This document shows positions 40,980-49,779 of a DNA stretch of 64,000 bases, one piece after another. The DNA comes from DATBGO01 sp050011895 (GTDB lineage Bacteria; Actinomycetota; Actinomycetes; Streptosporangiales; Streptosporangiaceae): NCBI GenBank assembly GCA_050011895.1, contig JBEKIF010000033.1:62001-126000 (forward strand). The letters run 5' to 3'. How positions within the stretch are numbered: position 1 is the first letter of the stretch; every line of letters starts with the position of its first letter. Under the pieces are notes generated by a model. It searched no databases and was not told the DNA's origin. It worked only from the letters and a program-made list of their open reading frames with translations. The position numbers were made by a program, and so were the translations under genes.

Positions 40980-41218
40980 AACAGGCCTCGCAGTCTTCGC
41001 GTGCTCATAGTCCCGACGGTGCCGGTGCCCCGTTGCAGAAGTGATTCCGGCTCGTAACGACTCCGTGAACGCTCAGCAGGCGCGACCAGGGTGACTGATT
41101 CCAGAGGCCAGGAAAACCAGCCGGACCTGGCTTGCTCAGGCGCGTCCGACGACCACGAGCGTGTTACCGTCCGGGTCGTGGACGGAGAACACGGGGGCAC
41201 GGCGATCTGGAGGCAGAC

Positions 41219-41527
41219 ATGTTCGGACTGTCTGTGCGGTTCACGTGCAAGGACGGGGCCAGCGCCCGGGCGTATGACCGGCTGGTCGCCCAGACCGTGG
41301 CGGGAATCCGCGCCCACGAGCCGGGAACGCTGGTCTACGCGGTGCACACCGTCAGGGACGAGCCGCTGCAGCGCATCTTCTATGAGCTGTACCGCGATGA
41401 GGAGGCATTCGAGGCGCACGAGGCCGCGCCACACACCCGCCGGTATCTGGCCGAACGGGGCCAGTACCTGGCCAGCACCGAGGTTGACTGGCTGACCTTG
41501 CAGACCGGCAAAGGCACAGATGGGTGA
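41219..41527 (+). CDS. Antibiotic biosynthesis monooxygenase (ABM)-fold protein
   Basis: The 102-residue protein is a dimeric alpha-beta barrel type: FGLSVRFTCKDGASARAYDR, GIRAHEPGTLVYAVHTVRDE, RIFYELYRDEEAFEAHEAAP and RRYLAERGQYL. ABM proteins are cofactor-free monooxygenases or quinol-type enzymes. GGAGG at 6 nt upstream supports ATG 41219. It is a lone gene with about 240 bases on its left that show no gene. Confidence 0.82.
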   Translation: MFGLSVRFTCKDGASARAYDRLVAQTVAGIRAHEPGTLVYAVHTVRDEPLQRIFYELYRDEEAFEAHEAAPHTRRYLAERGQYLASTEVDWLTLQTGKGTDG

Positions 41528-41704
41528 GCGCCACCGCGAATCAGCGCCGGAGCCATTTTTCGGGGGCCGGCGGCAGCGCGGCGAACGCGCAGGCCCATCA
41601 GCGCCTGGGATGGGCCTTCGCGTTCACTTCGATCGACGCCTGGTCTGACCTGATTCCGCGGATTCGGGTCTGAGCAGGACGCTATGGCACCTGGCCCGCG
41701 ACGG

Positions 41705-41947
41705 TCATATTTTACCGAAACTATCGAATTCTCCGTTTCGCACTCCTCCGAGGAATGCATTCCATTCGCCCGATGTGAATCGGAGAACCGGACCTTCGGA
41801 GTCCTTGCTGTCGCGAACACCAATCTCGCCATCAGGCAGGCTTGCCACCTCGACGCAATTGCTGTTAGAGAAACTCAGGGAACTCTTCATCCAGGACGAA
41901 TCTGAACCGGGCCTTCCCGGACGGCCCGCGAGCGTAACTCTTCCCAC
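41705..41947 (-). CDS. DUF397 protein (partner of the XRE regulator)
   Basis: The 80-residue protein has the DUF397 pattern WMKSSLSFSNSNCVEVASLP, IGVRDSKDSEGPVLRFTSGE and WNAFLGGVRNGEFD. In actinomycetes DUF397 proteins pair with XRE/DUF5753 regulators and modulate development or act as toxin-antitoxin-like partners. GAGG lies 7 nt before GTG 41947. The regulator gene is 358 bases upstream on the same strand, so they probably have separate promoters; repeated AGTAGC/GCTACT sites sit in that gap. Confidence 0.85.
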   Translation of the reverse strand: MGRVTLAGRPGRPGSDSSWMKSSLSFSNSNCVEVASLPDGEIGVRDSKDSEGPVLRFTSGEWNAFLGGVRNGEFDSFGKI

Positions 41948-42305
41948 GTCCTTACCTCGCTGAATGTCGTGTGATTAATGGCCTAAACCTTGCGACTACC
42001 TAGAGTAGCCTATCAGCTACTTAACGCACCCGCTGGGTATCTGACCAGGTTGCGTCCACGGATGTGGTGTCGGGTGTCCCCGCAGGCAGGCTGGCGTCGT
42101 GAGGAGAGGTCGTGAGGAGAGACGGCCGACGGCGCGGGGGCCACTGCTGTACAGCGTCGATGACCGGCCGGACAGCGCTTAGGTGCAGGCCCATTACGAT
42201 CAGGGCGCTGGACGCTTTAGCCCGCCCAGGCCACCTTGCCCCAGGATGTGACCGTCGCCGCGATTACCGCCTAAAGTCCAGACCGAGAATGATGCGGTGC
42301 CGTGT
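41948..42305. promoter_or_regulatory. Intergenic region with AGTAGC inverted repeat
   Basis: AGTAGC (42004-42009) and GCTACT (42016-42021) form a perfect inverted repeat with a 6-bp spacer, and a related GACTACC lies just to the left (about 41994-42000). This cluster lies 57-75 bp upstream of the DUF397 start and is a plausible operator for the XRE regulator. The rest of the gap shows no supported gene. Confidence 0.5.
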
Positions 42306-43208
42306 TCACACCACGCCGCGGGACGCGACCTCTGACCAATGCGACTCAGCCGTCTCGAGTATGAGGGCTCTGGACGACGCCGTATCCAGCGACGCACCGA
42401 CGAGGATCTGAAATGCGAGCCTTTGCAAGTAGGTCTCTCTCTCGCCTTCCACGGAGAAGTCGTTCTTCAAGTGTTCAGTGCTCACCACATCTTGCAGCAT
42501 AGCATCGCCATCTGGCCCAAATCGGAATATAACAAATGACTCTCCGAAAACCGCATGCTGCGCGTCAAGGGGCAGGATCTGCAACGTTACGTTTGGCCGG
42601 TCAGCCTCATACACGAGCCGCTGAAGCTGCTCATACATCACCAGCTCATCGCCGATCCGGCGCCTCAGGATCGACTCATCGAGCACGACTGAAAGCTGAA
42701 GCCCCGGTTCGCGAGCCAGCACCTGCTGGCGTTGCATCCGGACCTTGACCAGCCGCTCGATCATGCCTGGTGCGATCGGCTCGACCTGGTTGTAGCTGCT
42801 AATTATGTGCCTAGCGTAAGCTTCTGTCTGTAAAAGGCCAGTTACAACCTCAACGTGCCATATAGCAATCGAACTTGCCTCATTCTCGAGGCCAATGAAC
42901 TGCTGATAGTCGGCAGAAAGGACATCTGCTAGTTCCTCCCACCATCCCTTCCGGGTCGCATCCTCGGCGAGCGAGAGGAGGAGCGCTCGACGGGATCCAG
43001 TGATCTCGTAGTAATCGAGCAGTCTCCCGACTTCCTGTGGCTTCAATCCTGTCCTGGCCAACTCGTATCTGCTGATCTTGGATGGCGACCATTTCAACGC
43101 CGCGGCGACCGTATCTCCGCTCTTGCCCTTACTCTCCCTGATCCCGCGCAGCTCCGCGGCAAGTCGGCGGCGCCGTACCGTGGGGCTTCCTGGCACGGTC
43201 ATCGGCAT
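42306..43208 (-). CDS. XRE-family regulator with DUF5753 effector domain
   Basis: The 300-residue protein has an N-terminal helix-turn-helix (LRGIRESKGKSGDTVAAALK, WSPSKISRYELARTGLKPQE) and a DUF5753 domain (FIGLENEASSIAIWHVEVVT, GLLQTEAYARHIISSYNQVE, VVLDESILRRRIGDELVMYE). Such WhiJ-like regulators pair with DUF397 proteins. AGGAAGGG just upstream supports ATG 43208 or 43202. The codon use is less GC-rich than its neighbours, suggesting acquisition. It likely represses its own promoter through palindromes at 43243 and 43277. Confidence 0.88.
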   Translation of the reverse strand: MPMTVPGSPTVRRRRLAAELRGIRESKGKSGDTVAAALKWSPSKISRYELARTGLKPQEVGRLLDYYEITGSRRALLLSLAEDATRKGWWEELADVLSADYQQFIGLENEASSIAIWHVEVVTGLLQTEAYARHIISSYNQVEPIAPGMIERLVKVRMQRQQVLAREPGLQLSVVLDESILRRRIGDELVMYEQLQRLVYEADRPNVTLQILPLDAQHAVFGESFVIFRFGPDGDAMLQDVVSTEHLKNDFSVEGERETYLQRLAFQILVGASLDTASSRALILETAESHWSEVASRGVV

Positions 43209-43242
43209 CCCTTCCTCTCGGTGCCGCGCGAGCGGGACCAGT

Positions 43243-43289
43243 GTGACTGTCACGCAGATTTTACCTAGCGGCGATAATGAAACTTTCAT
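43243..43289. promoter_or_regulatory. Two palindromes upstream of the XRE gene
   Basis: GTGACTGTCAC (43243-43253) and ATGAAACTTTCAT (43277-43289) are perfect odd-centred palindromes, 35-80 bp upstream of the regulator start. They are placed where auto-regulatory operators or sigma-factor targets would sit. Confidence 0.5.
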
Positions 43290-43796
43290 CACATACCGGG
43301 ATCCAGCGTAGCCAAACCTCGCCAACGCGGACGAGGCAAAGATTGGAACTAGTGGTACGGCCCGCCACCCGCCGATTCCAACGGAGGTAGCTCGCTGATA
43401 GCTGCGGTGTCCGTGGCGAACCGCGTGCGCTCTCCACCGCGCCGGGTCATCGTCGTCCCGCTCGCCGATGTCGAGGTAGAACGCCCAGAGCAGCTCGCCG
43501 GGCAGGGTCAGCGAAGCGCCGCGGCGAGGAGTAGCCCACCGACGGCGAGGCCGGCGACCCCGCCGCCCTTGGCCGCCATGATGACGCTGCCGGGGCTGCG
43601 GGCTGGCCGGGTTGTCCAGGGCGAAAGAGGGCGCGGGCAGCCAGGGCGAGAGCCCGCTGCCTGCTGCCCTCGGCCGCCGGCCATGACACGGAGGCGGCCA
43701 TGACACGGAGGCAGCCCGAGGCGGGACATGGCCAGCACTTCCGAGCCGGTGACGCTCAGCCCACCTGCGCCACCGCTAGTCGTATGTTCTGTTAGC
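43290..43796. other. Gap with no supported gene
   Basis: Frames on both strands are mostly shadows. A possible tiny reverse-strand peptide (VAGLAVGGLLLAAALR core, ending near 43508) looks like a membrane helix but has no convincing start signal. It could be a remnant. Confidence 0.4.
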
Positions 43797-43961
43797 TCAC
43801 GTGTGATAAAGGGTGTTGGGGCTCGCGCAAACGGCAGCTGCCGGAAGGTGGGCACTGGTGTCGTGCCCGGCCGCAGCGGACATTGCCGGCCCGGTTAGCA
43901 GTGAGCCGGCCACGCCGAGCGCCAGCATAGCGGGAATAATGATGGCTCGCCCGATGCGCAT
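43797..43961 (-). CDS. Tiny secreted peptide (54 aa)
   Basis: From ATG 43961, preceded by GGAGGAATC, the peptide has a signal sequence (MRIGRAIIIPAMLALGVAG then SLLTGPAMSAAA) and a short mature part AGHDTSAHLPAAAVCASPNT ending LYHT. Small secreted peptides with one Cys and a C-terminal Tyr-His ending occur in many Streptosporangiales genomes as I recall. The strong ribosome site argues for a real gene. Function is unknown; it could be a signalling or surface-active peptide. Confidence 0.65.
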   Translation of the reverse strand: MRIGRAIIIPAMLALGVAGSLLTGPAMSAAAGHDTSAHLPAAAVCASPNTLYHT

Positions 43962-44124
43962 GATTCCTCCATGGCGATTCCGGAGGCCAGCAGCCCGTTG
44001 CACGGCCCTGTCAGCCTGCGCGGCGTACCTACGACATGTGGAGTTATTTCCCAGCTCCGGTATATTTCATGCACCCCGGCAACCATTTCTCGTACGTAGC
44101 GGAACAATAGAATTTTCCAGTCCT

Positions 44125-44240
44125 TATTGCAAAGCAATATTCTCACCTTCGTGCGGAGTAATGTTTGCGTGCCCGTGCACTGCAAGTCCCGAGAAACTTG
44201 CAGTGCACGGTGCGGCAGTGCTAGCAATGCCATTGCTAGC
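44125..44240. promoter_or_regulatory. Three palindromes upstream of the LAL regulator
   Basis: TATTGC-AAA-GCAATA (44125-44139) comes first. CCGTGCACTGCAAGT (44173-44187) and ACTTGCAGTGCACGG (44196-44210) form a perfect 15-bp inverted repeat with an 8-nt loop. GCTAGCAATG (44220-44229) and CATTGCTAGC (44231-44240) form a 10-bp palindrome. They lie in the divergent gap between the secreted peptide and LAL genes. The larger one could be a terminator or operator. Confidence 0.65.
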
Positions 44241-44281
44241 GGCAGGCGGATCTGGCTGATGACCTAGACCGAAAACGCCGC

Positions 44282-44310
44282 TTGTGTCCATAATGTTCTA
44301 GTAGTAAAAT
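44282..44310 (+). promoter_or_regulatory. Promoter of the LAL gene (leaderless)
   Basis: TTGTGT (44282-44287) and TAAAAT (44305-44310) are spaced 17 bp apart, and the -10 box ends 6 nt before the GTG at 44317. The -10 is a five of six match to consensus; the -35 is weak. Confidence 0.55.
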
Positions 44311-44316
44311 CCGTGC

Positions 44317-47154
44317 GTGCCCACCGCCACCCCGGCCGGCGCACTGGTCGGCCGCGACAGCGAGACTGCGATGCTGGCCAGGCTCATGAGGGAGGTGGCC
44401 GGCGGACGGGGCAGTTCGGTGCTGATCGAGGGCGAGCCGGGAATCGGCAAGTCCGCGCTGGTGCGGGCGGCTCTGGCCGACGCGGCCGAGGCCGGCTGCC
44501 AGGTGTTCTGGGGCGCGGGTGACGAGCTGGGGCAGGCGTTGCCGCTGCTGCCGCTGCTGGAGGGGTTACGGGTACGCGAGCCCTCCGCAAACCCCCGGCG
44601 GAACACGATCGTCCGGCTCTTACGCGGCGAGGTCACCGCCGATCGCGGCACGGACGTGGCAGCTGCGCTGGCGGAACAGCTGCTCGCGCTGGTTGCCGAG
44701 CAGTGCGCCGCGCAGCCGACCATCCTGGTCATCGACGATCTTCAGTGGGCAGATCAGGCCAGCATCACACTGTGGGGGCGGCTGGCCAGGTCGGTGCGGC
44801 AGGTGCCGCTGCTGCTGGTCGGGATGATGCGTCCGGTGCCGCAGCGGGAGGACTTGCTGGCGCTGCGCAGGGTGGTGGACGATGCCGCGCGGCTCCAGCT
44901 GACCGGGCTCACCGAGGCGGCGGTAGCCGAGCTGGTGGCAGCCCTGGCCGGGGGCAAGCCCGGCGACAAGCTGCTGCGGCTCGCCGACGGCGCGGCGGGC
45001 AACCCGCTGTATGTCACTGAGCTGGTGGCTGCGCTGGATCGCAGCTCCATTTTGACCATTACCGGATCGGGAGCCGCCGAGCTGACCAGCGGTCCCGCGC
45101 CCAGTTCGCTGTCGGCGGCCATCGCGGACCGCCTGGGCTTTGTCTCCGGGCCGGTGCGCGAGGTGCTGCGGGCGGCGGCGCTGCTCGGCGTGGATTTTGC
45201 CGTGCCGGACCTGGCGACCGTTCTGGGTCGCGGCGTGGCGGACCTGATCCCGGCGGTTGACGAGGCACGCGCCGCCGGCGTGCTGGCCGAGTCCGGTAAC
45301 GACCTCGGGTTCCGGCATCCGCTGATCCGCGCGGCGCTGTACGACGAGATACCGGCGCCGGTACGCGCCGCCTGGCACCGCGACGCCGCCTGCGCCCTCG
45401 CCGAGGCCGGCGCACCGGTCGACCGGGTAGCCCGGCAGCTGCTGCGGGCGGTTGGCGGCCTTGGCGGCACGACCGAGCCGATGGATGAGTGGATACTGAG
45501 CTGGCTGGCCCGCTCCGCAGAGCTGCTGGTCGGCCAGGCGCCCCGGGCCGCGGCAGACCTTCTCCGGCAGGCCGTCGCGAGCTCCCCGGCTGGCTCGGCC
45601 TGGCATGACTGTCTTGTCGGCCGGCTCGCTGACGCTCTGTACCGGATCGGCGATACGGCCGGGGCCGAGCAGGTGTCGAACCGCGTCCTGGCCTATGCCG
45701 TCGAGCCCGATCTGGTCGTTGACCTGCACTGGACGCTGGCGCAGTGCCGCATGCGGGCCGGCCGGTCCGCGGAATCCCTGGCCACGCTGGACCGGGCCCT
45801 GGCCACCCCCGGGATCTCGGCCCGGCATCGCGCCCGGCTGCTCGTGCTCGCCGCGCGGACGCACAGCCACCTAGGCGAGGCCGAGACGGCCGGCCGGGTC
45901 GCCGCTGCCGCGCTCGCGGCGGCATCGCAGACGGGTGACAACTGGGCGATCGGCTGGGCCCTGCACGTGCTGACCCTCGTGACCGCGGCGCAGGGGCAGA
46001 TGGCTGATGCGCTGCCGCTGTTCGACCGGGCGCTGACCGTGACCCAGGCCGATCCGGCCCTGACCGACCTGCGGCTGCTGCTGCAGATCAACAAGGCCGT
46101 CACAATGAGCGGCCTCGACCGGTACGAGGAGGCCTTCGTGGCGGCCCGGCAGGCACGCCACCTCGCGGACCGGGCCGGCACGGTGGTCCGGCTGGCTCAG
46201 GCGCATAGCGCCCTGGGCCAGCTGCTCTTCGACACCGGGCGGTGGGATGATGCGATGGCCGAGGTCGAGGTCCTGCACGAAGACCTGAACGAGCCCGGCG
46301 CGGCCTGCTGCGATCATGGCATCGCTGCCGTGATCTGCTTCCATCGCGGCGAGATCACCGCGGCGCGGAGCCATCTCGCCGTGGCCGTTCCGCACGCCAA
46401 GCGGATCGGACACCGGGTCGTCGGCACGCTGGCGCTGGCCCGAAGCCTGGACTGCGAGCAGGCCGGCGCGCTACCGGAGGCACTGGCCGTCCTGACCGCC
46501 GGGTTCGCCGACAAGACCGAAGAACTCGAGGAGATCGAGGACCTGTTTGCTGACGCCGTCCGCCTCGCCGCGCAGATTGGCGACCTCGGCACCGCGAAGG
46601 CCATCGCGGGCCACGCCGTGGCCCTCGCCGCTGAATCGGAGATCCCCCATCGGCAGGCGAACGCGCTCTATTGCAGCGGCCTGCTGGACCATGATGCCAC
46701 CCGGCTGCTGGCGGCCGCGGACCGTTATAGCGACGCCACCAGGCCGCTACTCAGCGCGACGGCGCTGGAGGCCGCGGCTGGAGACTTCGTCTGCACTGGC
46801 GACCGCGACCAGGCACGAGCCGCATTCACCCGTGCCGTGGAGATATATACCTCGCTTGGTGCCGTCACGGACGTCGCCCGGCTACGGACGAGGTTCCGCG
46901 CTCATGGCATTCGCCGCGCCCCGCACGCTAAACACCGGCAGGCGCGGAGCGGCTGGGACAGCCTAACGCCGGCCGAGACAAAGATCGCCGCGCTGGTGGA
47001 GGGGGGATTGACCAACCCAGAGATCGCCGCCAAGCTCTTCCTGTCCCGGCGGACCGTCGCGACCCACGTATCCCACATCCTGAAGAAACTCGACGTCCAT
47101 TCGCGTATAGACATCGCCCGCGAGGCAGCCTTGCGGACAACGGCGTCGAGATGA
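44317..47154 (+). CDS. LAL-family LuxR regulator (AAA ATPase, TPR, HTH)
   Basis: The 945-residue protein has an N-terminal AAA/NTPase (VGRDSETAMLARLM; Walker A GEPGIGKSALVRAAL; Walker B ILVIDDLQWADQASITLW), a long TPR-like middle and a C-terminal LuxR HTH (LTPAETKIAALVEGGLTNPE, IAAKLFLSRRTVATHVSHIL). LAL regulators are often pathway activators of secondary metabolism or sugar use. The start at GTG 44317 has a leaderless promoter. A near-exact 21-bp core of an inverted repeat flanks the HTH segment (46927-47210). The following gene converges. Ligand and targets unknown. Confidence 0.92.
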   Translation: MPTATPAGALVGRDSETAMLARLMREVAGGRGSSVLIEGEPGIGKSALVRAALADAAEAGCQVFWGAGDELGQALPLLPLLEGLRVREPSANPRRNTIVRLLRGEVTADRGTDVAAALAEQLLALVAEQCAAQPTILVIDDLQWADQASITLWGRLARSVRQVPLLLVGMMRPVPQREDLLALRRVVDDAARLQLTGLTEAAVAELVAALAGGKPGDKLLRLADGAAGNPLYVTELVAALDRSSILTITGSGAAELTSGPAPSSLSAAIADRLGFVSGPVREVLRAAALLGVDFAVPDLATVLGRGVADLIPAVDEARAAGVLAESGNDLGFRHPLIRAALYDEIPAPVRAAWHRDAACALAEAGAPVDRVARQLLRAVGGLGGTTEPMDEWILSWLARSAELLVGQAPRAAADLLRQAVASSPAGSAWHDCLVGRLADALYRIGDTAGAEQVSNRVLAYAVEPDLVVDLHWTLAQCRMRAGRSAESLATLDRALATPGISARHRARLLVLAARTHSHLGEAETAGRVAAAALAAASQTGDNWAIGWALHVLTLVTAAQGQMADALPLFDRALTVTQADPALTDLRLLLQINKAVTMSGLDRYEEAFVAARQARHLADRAGTVVRLAQAHSALGQLLFDTGRWDDAMAEVEVLHEDLNEPGAACCDHGIAAVICFHRGEITAARSHLAVAVPHAKRIGHRVVGTLALARSLDCEQAGALPEALAVLTAGFADKTEELEEIEDLFADAVRLAAQIGDLGTAKAIAGHAVALAAESEIPHRQANALYCSGLLDHDATRLLAAADRYSDATRPLLSATALEAAAGDFVCTGDRDQARAAFTRAVEIYTSLGAVTDVARLRTRFRAHGIRRAPHAKHRQARSGWDSLTPAETKIAALVEGGLTNPEIAAKLFLSRRTVATHVSHILKKLDVHSRIDIAREAALRTTASR

Positions 47155-47210
47155 GCGCGGCTCAGGAGCGGGGCTGTCCCAGCCGCTCCGCGGCGGCCGG
47201 TGTTCTTAGC
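46927..47210. repeat. Inverted repeat flanking the LuxR HTH segment
   Basis: The left arm (46927-46963) and the right arm (47172-47210) are reverse complements over about 37-40 bp, including a perfect 21-bp core, CGCGGAGCGGCTGGGACAGC(C). The arms enclose the last 63 codons of the LAL gene and its stop. They differ at a few bases and a 2-nt indel near the outer ends. Confidence 0.8.
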
Positions 47211-47247
47211 GCGCAGGGCATGCCCGGTAGCTCCGGGGGCCCATGAG

Positions 47248-47712
47248 CTATCGGACATAATTGCGATCGCCCGGCGTGCTCTGCCTGTCGCCGTCGCCAA
47301 GGTTGCCCTCGAATGCGAGCGTGAAGTACACGGCCTTGCCCGCGACGGTCCGGTAATAACCCCAGTCAGTCGACAGGCTGGCGACCAGCATCAGGCCCCG
47401 TCCGGTCTCTGCGTCCGGCGGCACATCCACCTGCTCCGGCGCGAACCACGACGTGTCATGGACATCAACGCGTAACTGATCACGGGCCCGGGTGATGACC
47501 AGCATGATGGCCCCGCCAAGCTCGTTCGCTATGGCATTGGTCACCAGTTCGCTGGTGAGCAGGACTGCGACGGACGGGTCGACGGGGACATCCCAGGCGC
47601 AGATGGCCGCCCGTACTAGGCGGCGGGCTTCGCCCGCCGCGGCCGGTCCTGCCGCCAGCGAGATGCGGCGGGGGCGTTGAAGAGTCTGGCGGAGCGGCGC
47701 CATCGTATCCAT
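47248..47712 (-). CDS. HATPase_c (anti-sigma-type) protein
   Basis: The 154-residue protein has the GHKL fold: VAVLLTSELVTNAIANELGG (N box), LRVDVHDTSWFAPEQ (G1 box-like) and ETGRGLMLVASLSTDWGYYR (G2 box). These RsbW/SpoIIAB-like proteins bind ATP and phosphorylate anti-sigma antagonists, though many actinomycete copies have other targets. AAGGA lies 6 nt before ATG 47712. A palindrome at 47841-47853 lies upstream. Confidence 0.88.
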   Translation of the reverse strand: MDTMAPLRQTLQRPRRISLAAGPAAAGEARRLVRAAICAWDVPVDPSVAVLLTSELVTNAIANELGGAIMLVITRARDQLRVDVHDTSWFAPEQVDVPPDAETGRGLMLVASLSTDWGYYRTVAGKAVYFTLAFEGNLGDGDRQSTPGDRNYVR

Positions 47713-48114
47713 CTAGTTTCCTTGCCGGGCCGGTTTGAGGCGGTCCGGGATAGCGCAAGTCACCCTGCGCGGCCGGTCCGGCGGAGATCCGATGAAACTG
47801 CTGATGCTGGATCTTGCCGGTAGTTGCACCACAAATACTTCTGCAAGTTGCAGACAGAGACATCGGTCGGGTGACGGATATTTGAAGCCGTGATCACGAC
47901 CGGCGAGCCTGCGCGGGAATGACGGCGGTTCAGGTACTCGGCGGCACGTGCTGGTAGCCGTGAGGGTCCGGTGCCGTGATGTCGCTTGCCGGGGTAACGG
48001 GACCGGCGGGTTGCCACGAGGCGCCGGAGTGTCGAGAGATGCGTGGGACGCGCCGACTGTTCAAGACCGAGCTGATCAAACAGGCTCGCCCGGCGGCGCG
48101 GGCAGGCGCTGACG
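47713..48114. other. Gap of 400 bases with a 13-bp palindrome
   Basis: No supported gene. CTGCAAGTTGCAG (47841-47853) is a perfect palindrome and TGCAACT-like half-sites recur nearby; they may regulate the HATPase gene. Confidence 0.45.
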
Positions 48115-48546
48115 TCAGAGCAAGCGGAAGTCGGCGTAGTCGAAGCCAGGGGCCACAACGCAGCTGACCAGTACTGGCAACCGGCCGGCCGGCGCAGCGC
48201 ATTGCCATACGCCGCCGGGAACGATGGCCTGCGGTTGCTGGCCCGCGCCGAGATCGCCGCCGAGCAGGACGGCTCTCCCGGCTGAGGGCTCGCCGCCGCT
48301 GCCGCCCAAGCGCAAGTCCAGCGCGCCGCCGCTGTGCCAGAACCACAGCTCGTCGGAGCGCACCACATGCCATCGTGACTGCTCGCCTGGGTGCAGCAGA
48401 AAATAGATGGCGGTCGCGGCGCTGCGCGGCCCGCTGTACCCCCGGGGGGAGAAGGACACCGCCGAGCGCCACGTCTGCCGGAACCACCCGCCCTCGGGAT
48501 GCGGCAGAAGGTCAAGCTGCTCGGCCAGGGGCGGCCGTACCGTCAT
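48115..48546 (-). CDS. Cupin_5 (DUF985) protein
   Basis: The 143-residue protein has the cupin signature: LDLLPHPEGGWFRQTWRSAV, ATAIYFLLHPGEQSRWHVVR, SDELWFWHSGGALDLRLGG and GAGQQPQAIVPGGVWQCAAP, VSCVVAPGFDYADFRLL. The metal-binding His/Glu pattern is only partly kept. GGGGAG lies before the ATG. DUF985 proteins are of unknown role; some are sugar-modifying. It is divergent from the next gene by 220 bases. Confidence 0.88.
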   Translation of the reverse strand: MTVRPPLAEQLDLLPHPEGGWFRQTWRSAVSFSPRGYSGPRSAATAIYFLLHPGEQSRWHVVRSDELWFWHSGGALDLRLGGSGGEPSAGRAVLLGGDLGAGQQPQAIVPGGVWQCAAPAGRLPVLVSCVVAPGFDYADFRLL

Positions 48547-48767
48547 CAGCCGCTCCCCGGTACCCCGCTGCCCGCACCCGGCATGCTTACCCCGCGCCCT
48601 CCACGAGCCTGCATGAAACGCCCCGCGCTCGCCACTGTCCCATAGAACGAGTCAGCTTGGCTGGTCACCAACACGCACGGGTCTCGCCATCGCCCGGCCA
48701 GGAGGTGAGAACCGAGGACAGGGCAAGTAAGCGACTATGCGCGCTGCCCGTTCCTCAGCTGAACCCC

Positions 48768-49556
48768 ATGGACCAGACTGATCCCATGATGGACGACACG
48801 CGGGACGACACCGGGGTCGTAGTCCCGGTCCCGGAGCAGGTGAGGCGGGTCGTGTCCCTGGTGCCTTCGCTCACCGAAACAGTCGCGGTGACCGCGCCGG
48901 GCCTGCTGGCCGGCGCTACAGACTGGTGCTGTGAACCCGCGGACCTCGATGTGCCCCGGGTACGAGGGACCAAGAATCCGGATCTTGACCGGATCCGGGC
49001 GCTCCGCCCGGACCTGGTACTGGCCAACGACGAGGAGAACCGGGCTCCCGACCTGGCGGCCCTGCGGGCGGCCGGCGTGCCGGTGTGGGTGACCGTGATC
49101 CGCACCCTGGACCAGGCGCTGGCATCGCTGCACCGCGTCCTCGCGGTAGCTTGCCGGCTTCCGGCACCGGGCTGGCTCGATGCGGCGGCGCGGGCCTGGG
49201 ACATCCCGCGCCCAGGGCCCCCGCGCCGGGCGGTGATCCCGATCTGGCGCAGGCCCTGGATGGTCATCGGCCGGGATACCTTTGCCGGAGACGTCCTCGC
49301 CCGGCTCGGCATCGAGAACCTGTACGCAGGGCACGCTGAGCGCTATCCGAAGGTCCCGGTCGATCAGATCCTGGCGGCGCGCCCAGGCCTGATCGTCTTG
49401 CCGGACGAGCCCTACCGCTTCAGCACCGACGACGGGCCCGAGTGCTTCCCCGGCGTTGACACCGCACTGGTCAGCGGCCGCCACCTCACCTGGTACGGGC
49501 CCTCGCTCGTCCAGGCCCCGCAGGTGCTCACCCGCCAGCTGGGACACCATCCATGA
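48768..49556 (+). CDS. Helical-backbone metal receptor (BtuF/cobalamin-binding-like)
   Basis: The 262-residue protein fits the helical-backbone metal receptor superfamily: VRRVVSLVPSLTETVAVTAP, DLDRIRALRPDLVLANDEEN and VDQILAARPGLIVLPDEPYR. It lacks a signal peptide or lipobox, so it is probably cytoplasmic, as in actinobacterial cobalamin-binding-like proteins next to unlinked genes. No ABC permease or ATPase is adjacent. Start sites at 48768, 48786 and 48789 are all possible; no strong ribosome site is visible. Confidence 0.82.
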   Translation: MDQTDPMMDDTRDDTGVVVPVPEQVRRVVSLVPSLTETVAVTAPGLLAGATDWCCEPADLDVPRVRGTKNPDLDRIRALRPDLVLANDEENRAPDLAALRAAGVPVWVTVIRTLDQALASLHRVLAVACRLPAPGWLDAAARAWDIPRPGPPRRAVIPIWRRPWMVIGRDTFAGDVLARLGIENLYAGHAERYPKVPVDQILAARPGLIVLPDEPYRFSTDDGPECFPGVDTALVSGRHLTWYGPSLVQAPQVLTRQLGHHP

Positions 49557-49779
49557 CTACCGGAAAGCGAGAGTTACCGCCCGTGCGGCCGGGCCCGCAG
49601 CGCCGGACTCGACATTAGCGCTGCTCAGGCCCCCGGCCTCCCCATGGGAAGGCGCGAGTGCCGGCCAGCTCTCATCAATTAGCCTGCCGGATGGTTCCGT
49701 GCCCGGCCGCCGTCCTCGGCAGTCTCGTAGCGTAGTTCCCCGGCCGTTAAGTCCGCCCAAACCATCTACGCTGTACAAC

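Noticed and set aside
43407..43703. Forward frame of 98 codons between the XRE and secreted-peptide genes
   Set aside because: Low-complexity Arg/Pro/Ala sequence with no signal for a start and a competing reverse-strand frame.
46902..47300. Reverse-strand frame of 132 codons over the LAL HTH end
   Set aside because: It is a shadow of the LuxR HTH; its repeated NTGRRGAAGTA segment is caused by the inverted repeat.
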